A DNA stretch of 5,630 nt, taken from NCBI GenBank assembly GCA_017354515.1, contig JAFMQT010000326.1, positions 1 to 5,630 of the forward strand. The letters run 5' to 3'. Positions 1-5,285 of this stretch are shown piece after piece. The notes under the pieces were generated by a model that searched no databases, had not been told where the DNA came from, and saw nothing but the letters and a program-made list of their open reading frames with translations. The translations under genes and the position numbers were made by a program. This DNA is from Nocardia sp. Lineage in GTDB: Bacteria; Actinomycetota; Actinomycetes; Mycobacteriales; Mycobacteriaceae. The stretch's first letter is position 1. Each line of letters opens with the position of its first letter.

Positions 1-419
1 CCGGTCCGCAGAATGATATTGGTGGTCAGCGGGTCGTTTTCCAGATCCATCGGACTGCTGGCGTGCCGGTTCATCCAGCGCAGCGCGGCCGCGTGCGGAT
101 CGGGTTCGTGGCGCAGGTCGACCCGCCCCCAGCCGGGCCGCCGCGACGGGTCGATCATCTGGTGCGGAACCCCGTCGATCTCGACCAGGCGCACGAAGCC
201 GACCTCGGCCTCGGCGCCGAATCGTTCGATGGCGTACAGCAGGCGACCGACATCGAGGTCGCCGTGGATCTCCACATACTGGGCGATGGTGAGGGGAACC
301 TCGGGCTGGATGCGCTGGGCGTACCAGAGAGCCGTTTGCGCTGGTGACAGAGCGAAGGCTGGCGCTGAGATTTGTCCGGTAGCACATTGGTCGACACGAT
401 CGGTGGCCAATGAACTCAT
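1..419 (-). CDS. Non-ribosomal peptide synthetase, N-terminal condensation domain (partial, runs off left edge)
   Basis: Reading the minus strand from the ATG at 419-417 gives 139 uninterrupted codons to the window edge. The protein begins with a short polar leader, then carries the condensation-domain C1 signature (residues 24-34, LSPAQTALWYA), followed by VPLTIAQYVEIHGDLD and a VEIDGVPHQ segment. This order is typical of condensation domains that open NRPS modules in Nocardia and mycobacteria. Such domains form the peptide bond between two carrier-protein-bound substrates. The catalytic HHxxxDG motif would lie further downstream, outside the window, so activity cannot be judged. The start is supported by a GGAG at 426-429 (minus strand), six bases before the ATG. 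Because the condensation domain is at the very N-terminus, the protein either receives an acyl or peptidyl group from an upstream partner or is a lipo-initiating (starter) module; the visible part cannot tell these apart. It lies 363 bases downstream of lnt on the same strand and probably has its own promoter. Confidence 0.85.
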   Translation of the reverse strand, partial: MSSLATDRVDQCATGQISAPAFALSPAQTALWYAQRIQPEVPLTIAQYVEIHGDLDVGRLLYAIERFGAEAEVGFVRLVEIDGVPHQMIDPSRRPGWGRVDLRHEPDPHAAALRWMNRHASSPMDLENDPLTTNIILRT

Positions 420-782
420 CAATCACTCCGTTCTGCCGCTGTTCTACGCAACTTCCCCGGTCCCCATCCGCGGCGCCGGAAACGCACGCCAACGGCTAGG
501 ACGTGATCCACGCCCTATGATTCGGAGTCTCACTGCGACCGGACTGGTAACGAAGTAGTGACGTTCTGCGATGAACCTGTTTGGGGGAGAATGCTTTTAG
601 CCGATACCCGTAACCCGGGAGTACGACTGACGGCGCGGAACCACCGGCGATGAACGGGGCCCGCGCGGGTATCCGGTGACGCGACCGGTCGGTGAACGCA
701 GCAGGAAACCGGGGTCGGCCGAAGAGCTCGGGACCGATCCGGGTGAACCTGCGATATTCGGTTATCCGGGGATGAAAAGCCG
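420..782. other. Intergenic region between lnt and the NRPS gene
   Basis: This 363-base stretch separates two minus-strand genes. Open frames on both strands here have no recognisable domain and read as compositional noise. It contains a terminator-like hairpin at 712-740 and an 8-bp inverted repeat (GATACCCG at 603-610, CGGGTATC at 666-673, 55 bases apart) that may be chance. Near the NRPS start there is only the Shine-Dalgarno sequence at 426-429. The promoter of the NRPS gene should lie here, but no convincing -10/-35 pair was found. The stretch from about 500 to 600 is less GC-rich than its surroundings, which suits a promoter but does not show one. Confidence 0.6.
712..740 (-). terminator. 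Terminator-like hairpin downstream of lnt
   Basis: About 43 bases past the lnt stop codon, the minus-strand transcript can fold into a stem of ten base pairs. An inner 4-bp stem (CCGA with TCGG) with a 5-base loop stacks, across a 2-base bulge, on a 4-bp stem (CGGT-side bases 715-718 with 734-737). Two further G-C pairs follow after one mismatch. No uridine run follows, only a short GGTTTCC. U-less hairpins are common behind actinobacterial genes, so termination is plausible but unproven. Confidence 0.35.
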
Positions 783-2375
783 TCAATCGATAACCGGGTC
801 GCCGATGACGTCCTCATCAATCGGGCGCGATACGCGCGCCTTACGCCACCGAAATGCCGCGACCACTGTGACGGCCGCAGCAAGAATACACAACACAACC
901 TCGGGCAGCGGACCCACCTCACTGGCTACCGTCGTGTCGTGCCGCAGAGGCAGTTTCGCCTCCAGCGCGGCGGGCACGAATTCGGCCGTCTGCTGCCGTA
1001 CCTGTCCATCGGCGGTGATGATCGCGCTGACGCCGGTGGTGGCCGCGACGGCCAGCGCGCGGCCGTGTTCGACCGCCCGCACCCGCGACATGGCCAACTG
1101 CTGGTAGGTCATATCGCTGTCGCCGAAGGTGGCGTTGTTGGTGGGAACGGTCAGCAGCCCCGCGCCGGCCCGGATCGAATCCTCGAAGGCGCGGTCGAAC
1201 GCCACCTCATAGCACGTCGCCACTCCGATCGCGACCGGATCGCCGCCTCGGCCGGGCCGCACCCGCACCACACCGCTGCCGTGTCCGGGCACGAAATACC
1301 CTGCGCGGTCGGCATAACTGGAGAAGTGGCGGAAGAACCCGCGCATCGGCAGATATTCGCCGAAGGGCTGGATGATCTTCTTGTCGTGGCGCTCCCCGGG
1401 CCCGGTCGCATCCCACGCGATGACCGAATTCGTATCGGTCCGGTCGTCATTGAGCAACACCGCGCCGACCAGGATCGGGGCCCGGACCGCGCGGGCGGTC
1501 GCGGTGATCTCGTCGTAGGCGTCCACATTACGCAGCGGGTCGATATCGGAGGAATTTTCCGGCCAGATCACCACATCCGGTTGGGTCGCGGTCCCCGCGG
1601 CCACCGCACGCGCCAGTTCTTCGGTGCGTCGAATGTGGTTGTCCAGCACCGCGCGACGCTGGGCGTTGAAGTCGAGCCCCAGCCGCGGCACGCTGCCCTG
1701 GATCGTGGCGACAGTGATCGACCTGTCGCCATCATCCGGGGCGGGCAGCGCGGCCCGGAGGGTCACTCCGGCGATCGGGATGATAACCACGACGACGGCC
1801 GCGGCGACAATCGCTCGCCGATTCCCGGCCCGGGACCGGTTGCGGGCGTGGACGATCAGGCCCGCCAGTGCCGTGCCGGTCAGCGCGACCGCGAAACTCA
1901 CCAGCGGCGCCCCACCCAGCATCGCGATCGGCAGATACCACCCGTCGGCCTGCCCGAACGCCAGCCGCCCCCACGGGAATCCGCCGAACGGGAAACTCGA
2001 ACGCAGCCATTCGGTCAGCGTCCAGGCCAGCGCCGCCCACAGCGGCCAGCCCGGCAGGATCGTCAGCACACGGGTCAGCAGTCCGAACAGTCCGATGTAG
2101 ATCGCGCAGGCCACCGACAGCGCCAGCCACGGCACCGGTCCCACATAGATTCCCGTCCACGGCAACAGTGGCAGGAAGAAGCCGAGTCCGGCCAGCAAAC
2201 CGTAGCCGAAACCACCGCGCGGCCGCGCCGCGTCCCGCGCGACCAGGGCCAGGATGGCGATACCCACCGGCGCCAGATACCAGCAGGTCCGCGGCGGGAA
2301 ACTGGCGAAGATCAGCAGCCCCGCGATGATCGCCGCACCGATCCGCCCGCATACCCGCCATCTCGCACCCAGCAC
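783..2375 (-). CDS. lnt: Apolipoprotein N-acyltransferase (Lnt), 530 aa
   Basis: This membrane enzyme adds the third acyl chain, from a phospholipid, to the N-terminal diacylglyceryl-cysteine of lipoproteins on the outer face of the cytoplasmic membrane. The first ~205 residues are a run of hydrophobic segments (about 10-26, 32-48, 56-75, 83-107, 150-177 and 188-207) with the conserved WTLTEWLRS...GFPWG stretch near 118-136. Residues ~219-480 form a carbon-nitrogen hydrolase (nitrilase-like) domain with the triad E273 (WPEN), K332 (HDKK, five residues before PFGEYLP) and C388 (ATCYE). The PFGE glutamate, E340, is also present. A last hydrophobic helix lies at ~491-508. The length is close to the usual 500-590. 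Mycobacterial Lnt is often fused to or followed by the polyprenol-phosphate-mannose synthase Ppm1; here no such domain follows, and the downstream gene is an NRPS. The GTG at 2375 has no Shine-Dalgarno sequence, but a TANNNT hexamer sits six bases upstream, which supports a leaderless start there. Confidence 0.93.
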   Translation of the reverse strand: MLGARWRVCGRIGAAIIAGLLIFASFPPRTCWYLAPVGIAILALVARDAARPRGGFGYGLLAGLGFFLPLLPWTGIYVGPVPWLALSVACAIYIGLFGLLTRVLTILPGWPLWAALAWTLTEWLRSSFPFGGFPWGRLAFGQADGWYLPIAMLGGAPLVSFAVALTGTALAGLIVHARNRSRAGNRRAIVAAAVVVVIIPIAGVTLRAALPAPDDGDRSITVATIQGSVPRLGLDFNAQRRAVLDNHIRRTEELARAVAAGTATQPDVVIWPENSSDIDPLRNVDAYDEITATARAVRAPILVGAVLLNDDRTDTNSVIAWDATGPGERHDKKIIQPFGEYLPMRGFFRHFSSYADRAGYFVPGHGSGVVRVRPGRGGDPVAIGVATCYEVAFDRAFEDSIRAGAGLLTVPTNNATFGDSDMTYQQLAMSRVRAVEHGRALAVAATTGVSAIITADGQVRQQTAEFVPAALEAKLPLRHDTTVASEVGPLPEVVLCILAAAVTVVAAFRWRKARVSRPIDEDVIGDPVID

Positions 2376-2381
2376 GCGCCG

Positions 2382-2387
2382 ATGCTA
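2382..2387 (-). promoter_or_regulatory. Candidate -10 element (TAGCAT) for a leaderless lnt transcript
   Basis: On the minus strand TAGCAT matches the actinobacterial SigA-type -10 pattern TANNNT and is separated from the lnt GTG by exactly six bases (2376-2381). Transcription would then begin at, or within a base of, the start codon. No Shine-Dalgarno sequence precedes the GTG and no good -35 hexamer is visible; weak -35 boxes are usual in this group. The same arrangement occurs at the cutinase and methyltransferase genes, which raises confidence. Confidence 0.5.
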
Positions 2388-2502
2388 CTGGCCGATCCGG
2401 CCGCTGCCCCGTCCGGGGCGAGGCCGTTCGTTCGCCGGCTCCCCGGATCCGCGGCTCGGCGGAAGATCGCCGGTTGCGGGGCCGATATCCGGCGCGCTGA
2501 TG

Positions 2503-2508
2503 TACGCT
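2503..2508 (+). promoter_or_regulatory. Candidate -10 element (TACGCT) for a leaderless cutinase transcript
   Basis: TACGCT matches TANNNT and ends six bases before the in-frame GTG at 2515, so the transcript could start on that GTG. This decides the start codon. The alternative ATG at 2500 would add five residues and would itself lie immediately beside the -10 hexamer, and neither start has a Shine-Dalgarno sequence. A TTGCGG at 2474-2479 resembles a -35 box, but the 23-base spacing is too long to count. Confidence 0.5.
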
Positions 2509-2514
2509 TCCCGG

Positions 2515-3237
2515 GTGGAGCCACGATGGTTGGTTCGTTTCCTGTGTACCGCACTGCTGGCGGCGACGGTCTCGGTCGCCCTGCCCGCACGGCAGGCATC
2601 CGCGGCCGCGTGCCCGGCGGTCGAAGTCGTCTTCGCCAGGGGCACTGCTGATGTTCCGCCCGATTTCGGTGCCGTCGGCGTCTCGTTCCTCGCCGCGCTG
2701 CGCGCTCGCGCCACCGGACGCGCCGTCGGCGCCTACCCGGTCGACTACCCGGCCAGCGCCAACTTCGCCGATAAGCTGGCCTTCGCCCAGACAGTGGTGA
2801 ACGGTATCCGAGATACCCAGACGCACGTCGAGGCCACCGCCGCGAATTGTCCCGGGACCAGGATCGTGCTCGGCGGCTATTCACAAGGTGCCGCCGTCGC
2901 CGGTTTCGCCACCATGGCGGGCTTGCCCGCGGGCATACCGGCCGAATTCGCCAAATACGATTCGTACGTGCCCCCGCCGATGCCACCCGCGGTCGCCCAG
3001 CACGTCGCCGCGGTCATATTGTTCGGCAAGCCCTCCGACCGGTTCATGCGCGATGTGGGCGCGCCGCCGATCGTCATCGGCCCGCTGTATGCGGCCAAAA
3101 CCGCCGAGTTCTGCGTCACCGGCGATACCGTGTGCGACGGTGACCGATTCCCCGGCCAGCCCAACGCGCTGCACTCGCTCTACACCGTCAACGGTATGAC
3201 GGTCGCCGGGGCGAACTACGCCGCGAGCCACCTGTAA
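2515..3237 (+). CDS. Secreted cutinase-family serine esterase (CE5, mycobacterial Culp type), 240 aa
   Basis: This is a secreted alpha/beta hydrolase cleaving ester bonds; relatives act on lipid esters, phospholipids or cutin-like polyesters. From the GTG at 2515 the protein begins with a Sec signal peptide: basic residues R4 and R8, a hydrophobic core at 9-23, and an ASA cleavage site near residue 30. The mature part starts AACPAVEVVFARGT, the hallmark of actinobacterial cutinases. The triad is complete: S123 in GGYSQGA, D204 in CVTGDTVC and H220 in ALHSLY. Both expected disulfides can form (C33-C112 and C200-C207). The protein is close to the family length and ends just after the last helix (ANYAASHL), with no C-terminal anchor or linker domain. 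An upstream ATG at 2500 would give 245 residues; the GTG is preferred because of the -10 spacing. It is divergent from lnt across about 139 bases. The natural substrate cannot be read from the sequence. Confidence 0.93.
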   Translation: MEPRWLVRFLCTALLAATVSVALPARQASAAACPAVEVVFARGTADVPPDFGAVGVSFLAALRARATGRAVGAYPVDYPASANFADKLAFAQTVVNGIRDTQTHVEATAANCPGTRIVLGGYSQGAAVAGFATMAGLPAGIPAEFAKYDSYVPPPMPPAVAQHVAAVILFGKPSDRFMRDVGAPPIVIGPLYAAKTAEFCVTGDTVCDGDRFPGQPNALHSLYTVNGMTVAGANYAASHL

Positions 3238-3270
3238 AAACGTCCCCACACCGAATCCGGCGGTTACCGA

Positions 3271-3289
3271 TGCGGGCACAATCCCCGCA
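3271..3289 (+). terminator. Candidate hairpin terminator after the cutinase gene
   Basis: TGCGGG (3271-3276) and CCCGCA (3284-3289) form a perfect 6-bp, GC-rich stem with a 7-base loop, 33 bases after the cutinase stop codon. It is not followed by a T run. Its position in the gap before an independently promoted gene fits a transcription end, but the stem is short. Confidence 0.35.
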
Positions 3290-3368
3290 GCAGTTGGACA
3301 GCGACGAATCTCACCCAGCCATCGCCGACGGAGGCTGTCCCGGATCACGCGAGCAAAGCCGGAAGACC

Positions 3369-3399
3369 TCGACCGCCTAGCTCATAATTAGGGTACCCT
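3369..3399 (+). promoter_or_regulatory. Candidate promoter of the membrane methyltransferase gene (leaderless)
   Basis: The -10 candidate is TACCCT at 3394-3399, a TANNNT match ending exactly six bases before the ATG at 3406. That implies a transcript starting at the start codon. TCGACC at 3369-3374 shares four of six bases with TTGACA at a 19-base spacing and may be a weak -35. There is no Shine-Dalgarno sequence upstream of the ATG, which agrees with leaderless translation. A second AT-rich hexamer, CATAAT at 3383-3388, is an alternative -10; it would give a leader of about ten bases without a ribosome binding site. Confidence 0.45.
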
Positions 3400-3404
3400 A
3401 ATTA
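3385..3404. promoter_or_regulatory. Perfect 20-bp palindrome, probable operator of the downstream methyltransferase gene
   Basis: TAATTAGGGTACCCTAATTA reads the same on both strands over all 20 bases and ends one base before the ATG at 3406. The AT-rich arms stand out against the GC-rich surroundings. It covers the candidate -10 hexamer (3394-3399), so a dimeric regulator bound here would block RNA polymerase. The TTAGG/CCTAA half-sites recall the DtxR/IdeR iron box, but that box spans 19 bp with nine bases between those pentamers, whereas here there are four. The regulator is therefore not identified, and no regulator gene is next to the site. Confidence 0.6.
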
Positions 3405-3405
3405 A

Positions 3406-4014
3406 ATGGTGTCGCCGGTGGTTGTCCTCACTCTGTACGTCGCGCTCGGTGCGTTCGGAATCGGGTGGCGCAGTTGGAAACATCGGCGTTCGACCGGATT
3501 CAGCGGGTTTCACGGCATCAGTGGCCGGCCGGGCTCCGGGGAGTGGTTCATCGGTGCCGGGTTCGTGGTGTCGATCGCGCTCGGCGTGCTCGCGCCGATC
3601 ATCCAGCTCATCGGCGCGGCGGCTCCGATCCCGGCGCTCGAGGCGACCTGGCTGCACGTCGCGGGCGCGGCGATAGCGATCGCCGGTCTGGCGGCGATGA
3701 TCCGGGCCCAGGCCGAGATGGGAGCCTCCTGGCGGATCGGGGTCGACCACGAGGAAACGACCGCCCTGGTGCGCGCCGGAATCTTCCGCACGATGCGGAA
3801 TCCGATCTATACCGCGATGCTCGTCTTCACCTTCGGCACATGCCTGATCGCCCCCACCCCCCTGGCATTCATCGGATTCGCGGCCCTGCTCGCCGACCTC
3901 GAACTACAGGTACGCATCATCGAAGAACCCCACCTGCGCGCGGTGCACGGTGACACCTATCGCGAATACAGCAGAGCCGCAGGGCGGTTCCTGCCACGCG
4001 TGGGCCGCATATGA
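3406..4014 (+). CDS. Membrane methyltransferase of the isoprenylcysteine carboxyl methyltransferase / phospholipid methyltransferase type, 202 aa
   Basis: This small integral-membrane protein has hydrophobic segments at about 3-22, 48-72, 84-100 and 134-165. Its second half carries the family's cofactor-binding signature: MGASWRIGV (105-113), LVRAGIFRTMRNPIYTAML with the RNPIY core at 131-135, then RIIEEPHL (170-177), the Y185/Y188 pair in HGDTYREYSR, and GRFLP near the end. In this superfamily these elements bind S-adenosylmethionine and position a lipophilic substrate at the membrane face. The bacterial members are rarely characterised, and the methyl acceptor (isoprenoid, fatty or phospholipid-like molecule) cannot be inferred. 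The start ATG follows the palindrome and has no Shine-Dalgarno sequence. The gene appears to be its own transcription unit, with a hairpin directly after the stop, and its expression is probably controlled by whatever binds the palindrome. Confidence 0.8.
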   Translation: MVSPVVVLTLYVALGAFGIGWRSWKHRRSTGFSGFHGISGRPGSGEWFIGAGFVVSIALGVLAPIIQLIGAAAPIPALEATWLHVAGAAIAIAGLAAMIRAQAEMGASWRIGVDHEETTALVRAGIFRTMRNPIYTAMLVFTFGTCLIAPTPLAFIGFAALLADLELQVRIIEEPHLRAVHGDTYREYSRAAGRFLPRVGRI

Positions 4015-4039
4015 CCGTCGGGCGAAGGGCTGCCGACGG
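4015..4039 (+). terminator. Hairpin immediately after the methyltransferase stop codon
   Basis: CCGTCGG (4015-4021) and CCGACGG (4033-4039) form a perfect 7-bp stem with an 11-base loop, beginning at the first base after the TGA. No T run follows. The placement suggests a factor-independent U-less terminator or an mRNA-stabilising 3' end. Confidence 0.4.
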
Positions 4040-4113
4040 CCCCGGGATCGGCCGGGCTTCCCTCAAGGGCGACCGGCCGCGTAGGTGCCCGCGCTCCGAT
4101 ACCGGAGGGCGGG

Positions 4114-4431
4114 TTGTGCATATTGCGCGGCATCGCCGCCGAGCTCGGCGGCGATCTTGCCGATTTCGCGATCGGCGTCGAACAGGCGGTAGTGGACACC
4201 CTCGCCGAACTCAAACCGGACCGTCGGCTGTACGCCAACGTCGAGTTCTATGCGGGCGTGGTGATGGAACTGTGCGGAATTCCGCGTCCCATGTTCACCC
4301 CGACGTTCGCGGTCAGCCGCGTCATCGGCTGGACCACGAATATCATCGAACAGGCCGAGAGAGGAAAGATCATCCGCCCTACCGCACGGTATGTGGGACC
4401 TGTTGCGCCCCAGCCGATTCCGCTGCGATGA
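4114..4431 (+). pseudogene. Citrate synthase C-terminal fragment (5'-truncated remnant)
   Basis: About 100 codons match the C-terminal end of a citrate synthase of the actinobacterial CitA/citrate synthase 2 type. They run from AAELGGDLADFAIGVEQAV through the active-site stretch NVEFYAGVVMELCGIPRPMFTPTF, then AVSRVIGW, IIEQAERGKIIRP and RYVGP. Intact enzymes are about 370-430 residues, so roughly three quarters, including the catalytic histidines, is missing. Upstream of about 4120 the same frame stays open to the methyltransferase stop but no longer resembles citrate synthase, so the boundary is abrupt. The position of the catalytic Asp of the NVDF motif is Glu here. A TTG at 4114 with GGAGGG nearby could initiate translation, but a fragment without the large domain's core should have no synthase activity. 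The codon pattern is still intact with no frameshift or stop, suggesting a recent deletion or an assembly/recombination junction. It converges on the enoyl-CoA hydratase gene with 14 bases between stops. Confidence 0.75.
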
Positions 4432-4445
4432 TCGCCGATTCCCGC

Positions 4446-5207
4446 TCAGGAGCCGGTGTAGCGGGGCTCGCGCTTCTCCAGGAAGGCTTGCACACCCTCG
4501 CGGTGGTCGGCGGTGGTGAACAGGTCCATGAGGGTGGTTGTGACCCAGCGGCCGAGGTCGTCCCAGTCGGGGTCGAGGGCCCGGCGCAGGCCGCGTTTGA
4601 GGGCCGCGACAGCCAGGGGCGGGTTCGCGGCGATCTTGTGCGCCAACTCGAGTGCCGACGGCATCAGCTGGCCGTCGTCGACCACCCTGCCGACCAGTCC
4701 GATCCGCTCGGCCCGCTCCGCGCCGATCAGGTCTCCGGTGAACAGCAGTTCGGCGGCGCGTTCGCGACCGATGACCTGGGCCAGCCGGCCCAATCCCGCG
4801 ACATCGCTGACCAGGCCGCGTTTGACGAACAGCTCACCGAAACGTGCTGAGGCAGCGGCGATTCTGACATCCGCCAGGAGCGCTAGCTCCATCCCCCAGC
4901 CCACCGCGGCGCCGTTCACGGCGGCGATGACCGGGACATCGGTGTGCAGCAACGTGCCCGCGGCGGGGGTGATCCGGGGTTCGGCCACCGGCGGCGCCTC
5001 GCCACCGTTCATCAGCTCACGCACGTCGTCTCCGGAGCAGAACGACCGGCCCGTTCCGGTGATCACCAGCACGCGCGCGGTGGTCGTGCGGACCAGTTCA
5101 TCGAGCTCGTCGTAGGTCTTGCGCCGCAAGGCGTTATGAACATCCGGTCGATTCAGCGTCAGGACGCCGACATGCCCCTCTTCGGCATAGGTGATGTCCT
5201 CGGCCAT
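4446..5207 (-). CDS. Enoyl-CoA hydratase/isomerase family protein, 253 aa
   Basis: This is a crotonase-fold enzyme acting on a CoA thioester. The first oxyanion-hole element is FCSGDD (56-61) and the second NGAAVGWGME (98-107), with E107 at the first catalytic glutamate position. At the second catalytic glutamate position of classical hydratases (FGQPE) this protein has F127 (FGELF). The segment GLVSDVAGL keeps D135, which aligns with the active-site Asp of dienoyl-CoA isomerase. The family is certain, but simple hydratase chemistry is not; isomerase or another crotonase reaction is possible. The length is typical (about 255). The ATG is well supported by AAGGGG at 5214-5219 on the minus strand, six bases upstream. 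It lies 78 bases behind a short-chain dehydrogenase on the same strand, so the two are probably co-transcribed as part of a catabolic operon. Confidence 0.9.
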   Translation of the reverse strand: MAEDITYAEEGHVGVLTLNRPDVHNALRRKTYDELDELVRTTTARVLVITGTGRSFCSGDDVRELMNGGEAPPVAEPRITPAAGTLLHTDVPVIAAVNGAAVGWGMELALLADVRIAAASARFGELFVKRGLVSDVAGLGRLAQVIGRERAAELLFTGDLIGAERAERIGLVGRVVDDGQLMPSALELAHKIAANPPLAVAALKRGLRRALDPDWDDLGRWVTTTLMDLFTTADHREGVQAFLEKREPRYTGS

Positions 5208-5285
5208 CCACTACCCCTTCCCCGCCCCACGGATCACGCGCGGGGACCTCGACAATCGCGGCCCCGACCACCACCCTGCACCGAT

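Noticed and set aside
603..673. Inverted repeat GATACCCG...CGGGTATC as an operator or element end
   Set aside because: Only 8 bp per arm with a 55-base spacer, no flanking direct repeats and no transposase. Chance is likely in sequence of this composition.
496..786. 96-codon minus-strand frame overlapping the lnt stop (TTGA)
   Set aside because: It has a TTG start, no clear Shine-Dalgarno sequence, no recognisable domain and a composition unlike the neighbouring genes. It cannot be fully excluded as a small gene but has no support.
2254..2499. N-terminal extension of the cutinase frame back to 2254
   Set aside because: The extra residues overlap the lnt coding region, have no homology, and would bury the signal peptide inside the protein.
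939..2651. 570-codon plus-strand open frame opposite lnt
   Set aside because: Its product is rich in Arg, Gly, Pro and Gln with no domain. It is the antisense shadow of the well-supported lnt gene and runs into the cutinase.
1732..2826. 364-codon minus-strand open frame over lnt and the cutinase
   Set aside because: It overlaps two confident genes in other frames, and its composition is that of a GC-rich out-of-frame reading.
3385..3404. Reading the palindrome as a canonical DtxR/IdeR iron box
   Set aside because: The TTAGG and CCTAA pentamers are four bases apart, not nine as in the 19-bp iron box, so the match is only partial.
4011..4850. 279-codon plus-strand frame starting with ATGA overlap at the methyltransferase stop
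   Set aside because: The ATGA overlap looks like translational coupling, but the product is low-complexity and crosses the citrate synthase fragment out of frame and then the antisense of the crotonase gene.
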